This document shows, piece by piece, positions 50,890 to 58,844 of a DNA stretch of 64,000 bases. The position numbers and the translations under genes are program-made. The notes under the pieces are model-generated. The model was given only the letters and a program-made list of their open reading frames with translations. It was not told the DNA's origin and ran no database searches. The stretch is from Actinoplanes ianthinogenes (GTDB lineage: Bacteria; Actinomycetota; Actinomycetes; Mycobacteriales; Micromonosporaceae), in contig NZ_AP023356.1 of assembly GCF_018324205.1 (NCBI RefSeq), positions 7,880,501 through 7,944,500 of the forward strand, read 5' to 3'. Every line of letters starts with the position of its first letter. The first letter of the stretch is position 1.

Positions 50890-52728
50890 TCAGACGGTGC
50901 GGGCCAGCCGGTCGGCCAGGAGCTTGGCGAAGCGGGCCGGGTCCTCCAGGTCGCCGCCCTCGGCGAGCAGGGCGGTGCCGTACAGGAGCTCGGCGGTCTC
51001 CGGCAGGGCCGGGTCCTCGGCGCCTCGCTCGTACGCCGAGCGCAGCCCCGCGACCAGCGGGTGGTTCGGGTTGAGCTCCAGGATCCGCTTCACCCGCGGG
51101 CCCTCCTGGCCCATCGCCCGGTACATCTTCTCCAGCGCCGGGGTGATGTCGTCCTGGTCGCTGACCAGGCAGGCGGCCGAGGTGGTCAGCCGGTGCGACA
51201 GGCGCACCTCCTTGACCTGCTCGTCCAGCTTCTCCTTGAGGAAGCCGAGCAGCGGGGCGAAGTCGCCCTCCGGCTCCGCCTCCTCCTCGTCCTTCTTCAG
51301 GTCGACCGAGCCGCGGGCGATCGAGCGCAGCTTCTTGCCGTCGAAGTCCGGCACCGCGTCGACCCAGATCTCGTCGACCGGGTCGGTGAGGATCAGCACC
51401 TCGTAGCCCTGCTCGGCGAACGCCTCCATGTGCGGCGAGTTCACCACCTGGGAACGGGACTCGCCGGTCAGGAAGTAGATCTCCTCCTGGCCCTCCTTCA
51501 TCCGCTCCACGTACGCGGCGAGCGTGGTCGGCTCGTCCTGGGCGGTGGTGCCGAACGACGCGATCTCCAGGATCGGCTTGTGGTTGTCCGGCTCGCTGAG
51601 CAGGCCCTCCTTGACCGCCCGGCCGAACTCCCGCCAGAACGTCGCGTACTTCTCCGGGTTGCTGCTCATCAGGTCCTTGATCGTGGACAGGACCTTCTTG
51701 ACCAGGCGCCGGCGGATCATCTGGATGTGCCGGTCCTGCTGGAGGATCTCGCGGGAGATGTTCAGCGACAGGTCGGCCGCGTCCACGACGCCCTTGACGA
51801 ACCGCAGGTAGTCCGGGATCAGCTCTTTGCTGTCGTCCATGATGAAGACGCGCTTGACATAGAGCTGGAGGCCGCGCCGGGCGTCCCGCTGGAACAGGTC
51901 GTGCGGGGCGCGCGACGGGATGAAGAGCAGAGCTTCGTACTCGAAGGTGCCCTCCGCCTTCATGTTGATGATCTCGAGCGGGTCCGACCAGTCGTGGCTG
52001 ATGTGCCGGTAGAACTGGTGGTACTCGTCGTCGGTGACCTCGCTGCGCGGGCGGGCCCAGAGCGCTTTCTGCGAGTTCAGCGTCTCGTCGCCCTTGCGGA
52101 TCGGGAACGAGATGAAGTCCGAGTACCGCTTGACGATCTCCTTGATCCGCCACTCGTCGGCGTAGTCGTAGAGCGCGTCCTCCTCGTCCTTCGGCCGCAG
52201 GTGCAGCGTGACCGTCGTCCCGACCGGCGCGTCCGGCTCGTCGTCGATCGTGTACGTGCCCTCGCCCGCGGACTCCCAGCGCGTGCCGTGCCCCTCGGTG
52301 CCGGCCTTGCGGGTCACCAGGGTGACCTTGTCGGCGACCATGAACGTCGAGTAGAACCCGACCCCGAACTGGCCGATCAGCTCGGCGTCGCCCTTCTTCT
52401 CGGACGCCTCCTTGATTTTCGCCAGCAGCTCGGCCGTGCCAGACTTGGCGATCGTGCCGATCAGCGCCACGACCTCCTCGCGGGTCATGCCGATCCCGTT
52501 GTCCCGGACCGTCAGCGTCCGCGCCTCGGGGTCCGCCTCGATCTCGATGTGCAGGTCGGAGGTGTCCGCCTCCAGGCCGTCCTGAAGCTTGGCCAGGCGC
52601 AGCTTGTCCAGCGCGTCGGACGCGTTCGAGATCAGCTCACGCAGGAAGATGTCCTTGTTCGAATAGATCGAGTGGACCATCAGCTGTAGCAGCTGGCGCG
52701 CCTCGGCCTGGAACTCCAACGTCTCCAT
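50890..52728 (-). CDS. htpG: Molecular chaperone HtpG (Hsp90)
   Basis: A 612-aa bacterial Hsp90. The GHKL ATP-binding domain has RELISNASDALDKLRL, DNGIGMTREEV and GQFGVGFYSTFMVADKV; the middle domain has NISREILQQDRHIQMIRRRL; the C-terminal dimerisation domain closes near HPLVAGLRSAYERG. Length and domain order are standard. ATG 52728 is used; a GTG two codons upstream is possible. It is divergent from the galactose-oxidase-like gene with a 177-nt gap. No heat-shock operator (CIRCE or HAIR) was recognised in that gap. Confidence 0.96.
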   Translation of the reverse strand: METLEFQAEARQLLQLMVHSIYSNKDIFLRELISNASDALDKLRLAKLQDGLEADTSDLHIEIEADPEARTLTVRDNGIGMTREEVVALIGTIAKSGTAELLAKIKEASEKKGDAELIGQFGVGFYSTFMVADKVTLVTRKAGTEGHGTRWESAGEGTYTIDDEPDAPVGTTVTLHLRPKDEEDALYDYADEWRIKEIVKRYSDFISFPIRKGDETLNSQKALWARPRSEVTDDEYHQFYRHISHDWSDPLEIINMKAEGTFEYEALLFIPSRAPHDLFQRDARRGLQLYVKRVFIMDDSKELIPDYLRFVKGVVDAADLSLNISREILQQDRHIQMIRRRLVKKVLSTIKDLMSSNPEKYATFWREFGRAVKEGLLSEPDNHKPILEIASFGTTAQDEPTTLAAYVERMKEGQEEIYFLTGESRSQVVNSPHMEAFAEQGYEVLILTDPVDEIWVDAVPDFDGKKLRSIARGSVDLKKDEEEAEPEGDFAPLLGFLKEKLDEQVKEVRLSHRLTTSAACLVSDQDDITPALEKMYRAMGQEGPRVKRILELNPNHPLVAGLRSAYERGAEDPALPETAELLYGTALLAEGGDLEDPARFAKLLADRLARTV

Positions 52729-52905
52729 CGTCACCCGTTTCCGTCCTTGTCCGGTGTTTCCCGGCCGATCGTATGACGACCGCCGGGCCGCCCGGTCAGC
52801 AGCACGGGAAAGACCCACCGAACCACGCCCGACTGTCCGCTCGGCGACAGTCTCACATCGACGGATGCGATGTGGTTCTCCCGAGATCGATCTGGGGGGA
52901 CAAAC

Positions 52906-55821
52906 ATGCGTATCCATGGTGGGTGGTGGGCCAGAACGGCGGCCGCCCTGGTCATATGTCTGATCGCCGGTGCCGCGGTGGCGCTGCACCGGCCCGCGCC
53001 GGCCGCTGCGCCGGCGGCGCCGGACCCGCACGCCGGGCACATCATGCCGCGAGCCGTGCCGGTGGCGGTGACCACGCCGTTGCCGCTGCCGCGTACCGGC
53101 TGGACGGTGACGGCGGACAGCGGGCAGTCGACGGCGGCCCGGGTGCTCGACGGGGACAGCGCGACCGCGTGGCTGAGCGGGACCGGGGCGCTGCCGCACC
53201 GGGTGGCGCTGGACACCGGCAACCGGGTGGCGGTCAGCGGGCTCACCTACCTGCCCCGGCCCGGCGTGGCGAACGGCCGGATCGGGCAGTACCGGGTGGA
53301 GATCAGTGACGACGGGACGACCTGGAGCGCCGCGGCCACCGGCACGTTCGCCGACGACGCGACGCTGAAGACGGTCACCTTCACCACGGTGATCACCCGG
53401 TTCGTCCGGCTGGTCGCGGTGACCGAGGCGGGCGGGCGCAGCACCCGCTCGGCGGCCGCGGAGATCAACCTGCTCGGCGGCACCGACCCGGCCCTGCCGC
53501 GGACCGGGTGGACCGTGGCGGCCGACAGCGAGGAGACCGCCGCGGAGAACGGCGCCGCCGCGAACGCCCTGGACGGCAACACCGCCTCCATCTGGCACAC
53601 CGCGTGGAGCGTGGCGCCGGCCGCGCCGCTGCCGCACACGTTCACCGTGGACATGAAGGTCACCAACCTGGTGTCCGGGCTCAGCTACCTGCCCCGGCAG
53701 GACGGCACCCGCAACGGGCTGATCGGCCAGTACCGGATCGAGACCAGCACCGACGGCGTCACCTGGGGACCGTCGGCGGCCACCGGGGCGTTCATCGACA
53801 GCCAGGACGCGCAGACGGTCACGTTCGCACCGGCGCTGGCCCGGTTCATCCGGCTCACCGCGCTCTCCGAGGCAGGCAACCGGGGTCCGTGGAGCAGCGC
53901 CGCCGAGATCAATGTGCTCGGCCGGACCGACCCGACCCTGGCCCGCACCGGGTGGACGGCGACGACCGACAGCGAGGAGACCGCCGCGGAGAACGGCCGG
54001 GTGGCCAACGTGCTGGACGGCGACCCGGCCACCATCTGGCACAGCGCGTGGAGCGTCGCGCCGGTCCCGGCCCTGCCGCACACCGTGACGATCGACCTGC
54101 ACGGCTCGGCGCTGGTCGGCGGGCTCGCCTACCTGCCCCGCCCGGCCGCGTCGGGCAACGGCCGGATCGGGCGGTACCAGATCGCGACCTCGACCGACGG
54201 CACGACCTGGACGGACCGGCTGACCGGTGGGACGTTCGCGGACAGCCCGGCCCGCCAGACGGTGATCTTCCCACCCGCTCCGGCCCGGTACGTACGGTTG
54301 ACCGCGCTGTCCGAGGCGGGGAACCGGGGACCGTGGAGCAGTGCGGCGGAGCTGGATCTGCTGGGCCCGAGCGGGTCGGTGGTCCCGAAGCGTGGGGTGT
54401 GGAGTGCCCCGGTCGGTTTCCCGCTGGTCCCGGTGGCCGCCGCGCAACTCCCGAACGGCAAGATCCTGACGTGGTCGGCGTTCCGGCCGGACTCGTTCGG
54501 CGGCGGCGGTGGGCTGACGATGACGGCCACCTACGACCCGGCGACCGGGGTGGTCACCCAGCGGACGGTGACCGACACCGGGCACGACATGTTCTGTCCC
54601 GGGATCTCCGCGCTCCCGGACGGCCGGATTCTCGTGACCGGTGGCAACAACAGTGAGAAGACCAGCATCTACGACCCGGCCACGGACGCCTGGACCAGCG
54701 GGCCGGCCATGACGACGCCGCGGGGGTATCAGGCGAGCGCGACGCTGGGTGACGGGCGGGTGTTCACGATCGGTGGGTCGTGGAGCGGTGGCTGGGGTGG
54801 CTACAACGGGAGTCCGCACAAGGCCGGTGAGGTGTGGTCGCCGTCGACGGGCTGGACGGCGTTGCCCGGGGCGGACGCGGCGCCGATGCTGACGGCCGAC
54901 GCGAACCCGAACGGGGACTATCGCAAGGACAACCATGCCTGGCTGTTCGCCTGGTCCGGGGGGAAGGTGTTGCAGGCCGGCCCGAGCAAGGCGATGAACT
55001 GGTACACCACCAGCGGCACCGGCGGGGTCAGCCCGGCCGGGGTGCGGGGTGACGACGGGGACGCGATGAACGGCAACGCCGTCATGTACGACACCGGCAA
55101 GATCCTGACGGTGGGTGGCGCGCCGAACTACGAGAACAACAACGCCACGGCGAACGCGTACGTGCTCAGCGTCGACGGGTCGGCGGTCACCACCCGCAAG
55201 GTCGCGCCGATGGCGAACACCCGGGCGTTCCACAACAGCGTGGTGCTGCCCGACGGCAAGGTCGCGGTCTTCGGCGGGGAGAACTATCCGGTGCCGTTCT
55301 CGGACAACACCGCCGTCCTCAGTGCCGAGTTGTTCGACCCGGCGACCGAGACGTTCACGACGTTGTCGGCGGCGGCGATCCCGCGGACCTATCACAGCGT
55401 GGCGCTGCTGATGCCGGACGGCCGGGTCTTCACCGGCGGTGGCGGGCTGTGCGGCGAGGGCTGCGCGGCGAACCACTTCGACGCGGAGATCTTCACCCCG
55501 CCGTACCTGCTCACCGAGGACGGCAAGCCGGCCGCCCGGCCGTCGATCACCACCGCCCCGGCCACCGCCGCGAACGGCGCGAAGATCACCGTCAGCACCG
55601 ACCGGGCGGTCAAGTCCTTCGCCATCGTCCGCATGGGCACCGCGACGCACAGCGTCGACACCGACCAGCGCCGCCTGTCCCTGCCCCCGGCGGCGGTGAC
55701 CGGTGGTTACCAGCTGACCATCCCGTCCGACCCGGGCATCGCCCTGCCGGGTTACTGGATGCTGTTCGCCCTGGACGCCAAGGGCGTTCCGAGCGTCGCC
55801 AAGACCATCCGTATCGGCTGA
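52906..55821 (+). CDS. Exported copper-radical oxidase, galactose-oxidase type (AA5), with three F5/8C domains
   Basis: A 971-aa secreted or membrane-anchored protein. A hydrophobic segment (about 10-28) precedes an Ala/Pro spacer with a DPHAGHIM stretch. Three repeated discoidin/F5-8C (CBM32-type) domains cover about 60-195, 196-344 and 345-490. The Kelch-propeller catalytic domain (about 495-880) is very close to Fusarium galactose oxidase in key places: Cys564 (HDMFCPGI) and Tyr608 (RGYQAS) 44 residues apart as in the thioether-linked pair, stacking Trp626 18 residues on, axial Tyr829 with His830, and His915 85 residues further, followed by the family's Ig-like C-terminal domain. It should oxidise a primary alcohol to an aldehyde, making hydrogen peroxide. 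Start follows gggggga. Confidence 0.93.
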   Translation: MRIHGGWWARTAAALVICLIAGAAVALHRPAPAAAPAAPDPHAGHIMPRAVPVAVTTPLPLPRTGWTVTADSGQSTAARVLDGDSATAWLSGTGALPHRVALDTGNRVAVSGLTYLPRPGVANGRIGQYRVEISDDGTTWSAAATGTFADDATLKTVTFTTVITRFVRLVAVTEAGGRSTRSAAAEINLLGGTDPALPRTGWTVAADSEETAAENGAAANALDGNTASIWHTAWSVAPAAPLPHTFTVDMKVTNLVSGLSYLPRQDGTRNGLIGQYRIETSTDGVTWGPSAATGAFIDSQDAQTVTFAPALARFIRLTALSEAGNRGPWSSAAEINVLGRTDPTLARTGWTATTDSEETAAENGRVANVLDGDPATIWHSAWSVAPVPALPHTVTIDLHGSALVGGLAYLPRPAASGNGRIGRYQIATSTDGTTWTDRLTGGTFADSPARQTVIFPPAPARYVRLTALSEAGNRGPWSSAAELDLLGPSGSVVPKRGVWSAPVGFPLVPVAAAQLPNGKILTWSAFRPDSFGGGGGLTMTATYDPATGVVTQRTVTDTGHDMFCPGISALPDGRILVTGGNNSEKTSIYDPATDAWTSGPAMTTPRGYQASATLGDGRVFTIGGSWSGGWGGYNGSPHKAGEVWSPSTGWTALPGADAAPMLTADANPNGDYRKDNHAWLFAWSGGKVLQAGPSKAMNWYTTSGTGGVSPAGVRGDDGDAMNGNAVMYDTGKILTVGGAPNYENNNATANAYVLSVDGSAVTTRKVAPMANTRAFHNSVVLPDGKVAVFGGENYPVPFSDNTAVLSAELFDPATETFTTLSAAAIPRTYHSVALLMPDGRVFTGGGGLCGEGCAANHFDAEIFTPPYLLTEDGKPAARPSITTAPATAANGAKITVSTDRAVKSFAIVRMGTATHSVDTDQRRLSLPPAAVTGGYQLTIPSDPGIALPGYWMLFALDAKGVPSVAKTIRIG

Positions 55822-55824
55822 GGG

Positions 55825-55858
55825 GGAAACGGCCCCGGACCATTCCGGGGCCGTTTCC
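55825..55858 (+). terminator. Strong terminator hairpin after the oxidase gene
   Basis: A perfect 15-bp stem (GGAAACGGCCCCGGA and its complement) with a CCAT loop, 3 nt after the stop codon. Confidence 0.9.
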
Positions 55859-55897
55859 GGGTTTTATCACCGATGTCTATGTGACTATGCTCGGGCG

Positions 55898-56758
55898 ATG
55901 AAGTGCGAGGTCTGCGGATTGGACAACGACCCGTCGCTCGACTATTGCGACAATTGCGAGCATCCGCTGCGGGAGGCTCCGACGGCCGTCGTTCCCGTCC
56001 CGCGGTCCGCGGCGCCGCGGTCGCCGGCGCCGCGGCCGGTTCCGGTCGCCGCGCGGGACGAGGACGACGAGGTGCCGGCCGAGGACGGCTTCCAGGACCG
56101 GCTGGTCGAGCCCCGGCCGCTGGCCCGTCCGGTGCTGGTGGGCGTCGCCGTGCTCACGCTGGCCGGCGCGGTCAGCGGGGTCGCGCTGGCGCGGCGGCAC
56201 AGCGACACCCCGGACGGCCCGCCCGGTGTCGTGGTGGCCGAGAGCAGCGTCGCCACGGTTCCGTCGACCGATGATCCGGCGACGACGTCGCCGACCGTGG
56301 CGGCCGCCGACCCGCAGGCGCAGGGCGCGGCGATGGACCAGCTCCTGGACCGCAGCAAGCGTAGCCGGGACAAGCTGAACCGGGCGATCAAGTCGGTCGA
56401 GGGCTGCACCGGCCTGGCCGGCGCGATCAGCGGGCTGCGCGAGGCCGGCGACGAGCGCGGCGCCGAGCGCGACACGCTGGCGGCTCTCGACCTGTCCGCC
56501 TTCCCGGCCGGGGAACAGGCCCGGAGCGCCCTGAAATCGGCGTTCGAGCATTCTCTCGCCGCCGACCGGTATTACGTGCAATGGGCGGAGGAAAAGCAGC
56601 GGAACGGTTGCCGGAATACCGCTGCCACCCGTCGTCTCGACGCCGCCGCCGACGATAAGTCGACGGCCGCCGGCGAGGCGAAAGAGGAATTCCTGGCGGT
56701 CTGGAATCCGATCGCCCAGCAGCTGGGTCTGCCGATTCGCGACCGGCAGGGCATCTAA
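55898..56758 (+). CDS. Zinc-ribbon membrane protein of unknown function
   Basis: A 286-aa protein. It opens with a zinc-ribbon CEVCGLDNDPSLDYCDNC (two CxxC knuckles), then a Pro/Ala linker, a single membrane helix (about 80-97, VLVGVAVLTLAGAVSGVAL) and an external helical domain (about 140-286) with a Cys pair (GCTG, GCRN). The topology is cytosolic ribbon, extracellular sensor-like part. The stop TAA lies exactly where an IS and a MITE were inserted: it is the duplicated CTAA target of the IS. Before both insertions the stop would have been TAG in the same place, so the protein end is unchanged. Confidence 0.82.
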   Translation: MKCEVCGLDNDPSLDYCDNCEHPLREAPTAVVPVPRSAAPRSPAPRPVPVAARDEDDEVPAEDGFQDRLVEPRPLARPVLVGVAVLTLAGAVSGVALARRHSDTPDGPPGVVVAESSVATVPSTDDPATTSPTVAAADPQAQGAAMDQLLDRSKRSRDKLNRAIKSVEGCTGLAGAISGLREAGDERGAERDTLAALDLSAFPAGEQARSALKSAFEHSLAADRYYVQWAEEKQRNGCRNTAATRRLDAAADDKSTAAGEAKEEFLAVWNPIAQQLGLPIRDRQGI

Positions 56759-58340
56759 CTTGAGTTTTAACCGGTGCGGCGTGGTCTGGGGCTGCTCGAG
56801 ATTCTCTTCGTCTTGTCGCTTGGGCTGGTGTTTGGGCTGGTGACGATGTGGACGTCGTGGCGGGTGGCTGGCTGGTTGTTGCGGCGGCCGGGTGGGCGTC
56901 CGGGGCCTGGCCGGGAGGGTTTCGGTGCAGCAGTAGGACTGCCGGTCCTGCTGTGCAGGTTCCGAAACCCGCGTCGGACGCGGGCGGGCGTGAGCCGTTC
57001 GGCAGGCATGGGTCGTTCCCAGGGGCGGCGTAGGTCGCTGACCGCTGCTCGGGCGAGTCGCAGTTGGGTGTAGGCCGCCAGCACGAGCCAGGCCCAGCGG
57101 TCGGCGGCCTCGGGGTCGCGTAGTTTTGGGCGGGTCCAGCCGAGGGTCTGTTTGAGCATGCGGAAGGTGTGCTCGATGTCGAACCTGCGGAGGAATGCCT
57201 GCCAGGCCAGGTTGACTTCGTGGCTGTCGGCGGTGGGGTGGGACCACCAGAGCCAGACCGGTTTCGGGTTGCCGCCGGACGGCAGTTGTTCGACGCTCAG
57301 TCTGATGACGGTGCCCTCGATGATCGGTAGCTGCCCGTTTTGGCTGATCCAGGCGGTGCGGTGAGTCAGACGCGGATGCAGCCGGTGCCAGGCTCGGGCG
57401 GTCGCGGCGCCGTAGAGGCGGGTGTCGGTCGTGGTAGCCGCGTCGGGCTCGCCCCAGCTGGCAGGGTCGCCGAAGAGGAACTCGCCGCCGTGGCGGGGCG
57501 GACGGCCGGTCGTGCCTGGCGTCCGGGCTGGTGCAGGCCGGCGCAGGACTCGGTCGGAGCGCATCCTGACCAGGATCTGCACGGGCAGGTCGGTGAGCAG
57601 GAACGCCAGTCGGGGTCCGTCGTAGCCGGCGTCGGCGACGATCCAGATGTCGGGGTCGCCGGGCTGCCAGTGTCCGGCGGCGATGAGCCGTTCGACCACG
57701 TCGCGGAGTTGCCCGGCGGTGATCGTGGCAGTGTCGTCGCCGGGTGCCAGGCGGCGGGCGTCCAGGGGTGCGGTCCACGAGCTGCGGCCGGTCTCCAGGG
57801 CGGTGACCAGTGAGTATGGCCAGCCCGGGACCATGATGTGGGTGTCCTTGCCGCGGCCGTAGGTGTGGCAGAGCACCCGTTGCCGGCTGGTGTGGGCCTC
57901 GGGTCGCAGCCAGCAGGTCACGTCCACGGCCAGGACGATCCGTCCGTCAGCGGCTCTCGGGACGGTGACCGAGGCCAAGGCGGTCCGTAGCCGGTCGACG
58001 TCGATACGGCCGCGGCTCAGGGCCGCGTACAGCGAACCATGGCCCCGCCGATGTTCACCGGTCAGTGACAGCTCGGGCAGCGAGATCACCGGGCCGTCCC
58101 CGCACAACAGTGCGTCCACCAGCTCGAACAAAGCATCCGGACGGTGGCTCAGGCAGCGGTGGAACTCCTGCCTAAACGCGGTCAGCTGCCCGACCGCGTC
58201 AGTCGGAGCGGCGTCGTGCACACTGATCAACAGACAGCCCTTGATTCGGTTTTCTTCCCTAGACAAGAAGATCATCGATCAAGGGCTGTCTCCATGATCA
58301 GCCAGGGTCGATACCGCCAGGCCGCACGTTAAAACTCAAG
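56759..58340. mobile_element. IS701-family-like insertion sequence
   Basis: A complete 1582-bp element. Terminal inverted repeats start CTTGAGTTTTAAC at both ends (56759-56780 and 58320-58340), differing by a 2-bp gap. The 4-bp target duplication CTAA is intact at 56755-56758 and 58341-58344 and fits the YTAR target of IS701-type elements. One transposase gene on the minus strand fills it. The intact ends and frame suggest a recent arrival. Confidence 0.93.
56767..58275 (-). CDS. Transposase (DDE type, IS701/IS4-like)
   Basis: Up to 502 aa. The RNase-H-like fold shows the catalytic acids: first Asp in VLAVDVTCW, second in WIVADAGYDGPRL, and the Glu in FDIEHTFRMLKQTLGW (YREK-like region). The C-terminal tail is Arg/Pro-rich. 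Longest start ATG 58275; GTG 58221 (VHDAAPTDAV) is the alternative and gives a start more like related proteins. A 14-bp inverted repeat (58232-58245 and 58278-58291) surrounds ATG 58275 and would put it in a hairpin loop, perhaps limiting expression from outside promoters. Confidence 0.9.
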   Translation of the reverse strand: MIFLSREENRIKGCLLISVHDAAPTDAVGQLTAFRQEFHRCLSHRPDALFELVDALLCGDGPVISLPELSLTGEHRRGHGSLYAALSRGRIDVDRLRTALASVTVPRAADGRIVLAVDVTCWLRPEAHTSRQRVLCHTYGRGKDTHIMVPGWPYSLVTALETGRSSWTAPLDARRLAPGDDTATITAGQLRDVVERLIAAGHWQPGDPDIWIVADAGYDGPRLAFLLTDLPVQILVRMRSDRVLRRPAPARTPGTTGRPPRHGGEFLFGDPASWGEPDAATTTDTRLYGAATARAWHRLHPRLTHRTAWISQNGQLPIIEGTVIRLSVEQLPSGGNPKPVWLWWSHPTADSHEVNLAWQAFLRRFDIEHTFRMLKQTLGWTRPKLRDPEAADRWAWLVLAAYTQLRLARAAVSDLRRPWERPMPAERLTPARVRRGFRNLHSRTGSPTAAPKPSRPGPGRPPGRRNNQPATRHDVHIVTSPNTSPSDKTKRISSSPRPRRTG

Positions 58341-58343
58341 CTA

Positions 58344-58506
58344 AGGCCTGTTTCATAACCCGACCGGGGCTGCGGCGTGGCCAGGAGCGCGCCTGGCAGC
58401 GTCCGCGATTTGCCCGCATACCGGTGTTGTATGCGGGCAAATCGCGGCCGTTGCCAGCCACACTCCTGACCTCGCCTCGCACTCGGCCGGGTTATGAAAC
58501 AGGCCT
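58344..58506. mobile_element. Non-coding fold-back element (MITE) flanked by TA
   Basis: A 163-bp element with terminal inverted repeats AGGCCTGTTTCATAACCCG at both ends and TA on each side (58342-58343 and 58507-58508). The centre contains a perfect 18-bp inverted repeat (58403-58420 against 58430-58447). No coding capacity. TA flanks resemble Tc1/IS630-type target duplication, but the transposase that moves it is not in this window. The IS at 56759-58340 is inserted at its left edge. Confidence 0.85.
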
Positions 58507-58844
58507 TAGCCGGTCACCCCGCGGACGGCCGTGATCACGGCGGTCAGGGCGGCGAGCGCCTCGGAGCCGGCCGGGGCGTACCGGTGCAGGTCCTCCAGCA
58601 GGGTCCGCAGCCGGCCCGGCCGGGCCAGCTCGGCGACCGGCGCCCGCTGCAGCTCGGTGACGCTGCGCCCGGCGGCCTCCGGGTCCGGGAAGTCGGTGAG
58701 GTTGTCCCGCACGCGGGTGAGCAACTGGGCCACCGCGGCCGCGTCGAGCCCGTTGACCTGCTGGTTGAAGACGTTGCCGGAGCCGCCGAAGTCGTTCTGG
58801 CCGCCGTAGACGCCGCCGATGTTGAAGGTGTTCGAGTCAGCCAT
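58506..58844 (-). CDS. Small helical protein with N-terminal GGQNDFGG-GNVF motif
   Basis: A 112-aa protein, ATG 58844. Residues 5-28 are Gly/Asn/Phe-rich (NIGGVYGGQNDFGGSGNVFNQQ-type), and residues 30-112 are predicted helices (AAAVAQLLTRVRDNL, PVAELARPGRLRTLLEDLHRY, ALAALTAVITAVRG). The motif GGQNDFGG-x-GNVF recurs at the C-terminus of the gene just upstream. Its start overlaps that gene's stop by 8 nt. Such pairings, with a short Gly/Asn/Gln-rich motif in both partners, resemble bacterial amyloid signalling motifs; this is inference. The present stop TAA was set by the MITE; it would have been TAG before. Confidence 0.75.
   Translation of the reverse strand: MADSNTFNIGGVYGGQNDFGGSGNVFNQQVNGLDAAAVAQLLTRVRDNLTDFPDPEAAGRSVTELQRAPVAELARPGRLRTLLEDLHRYAPAGSEALAALTAVITAVRGVTG

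Noticed and set aside
52729..55650. N-terminal extension of htpG of nearly 1000 residues
   Set aside because: HtpG has a standard N-terminus at ATG 52728; the extension is the antisense shadow of the galactose-oxidase-like gene.
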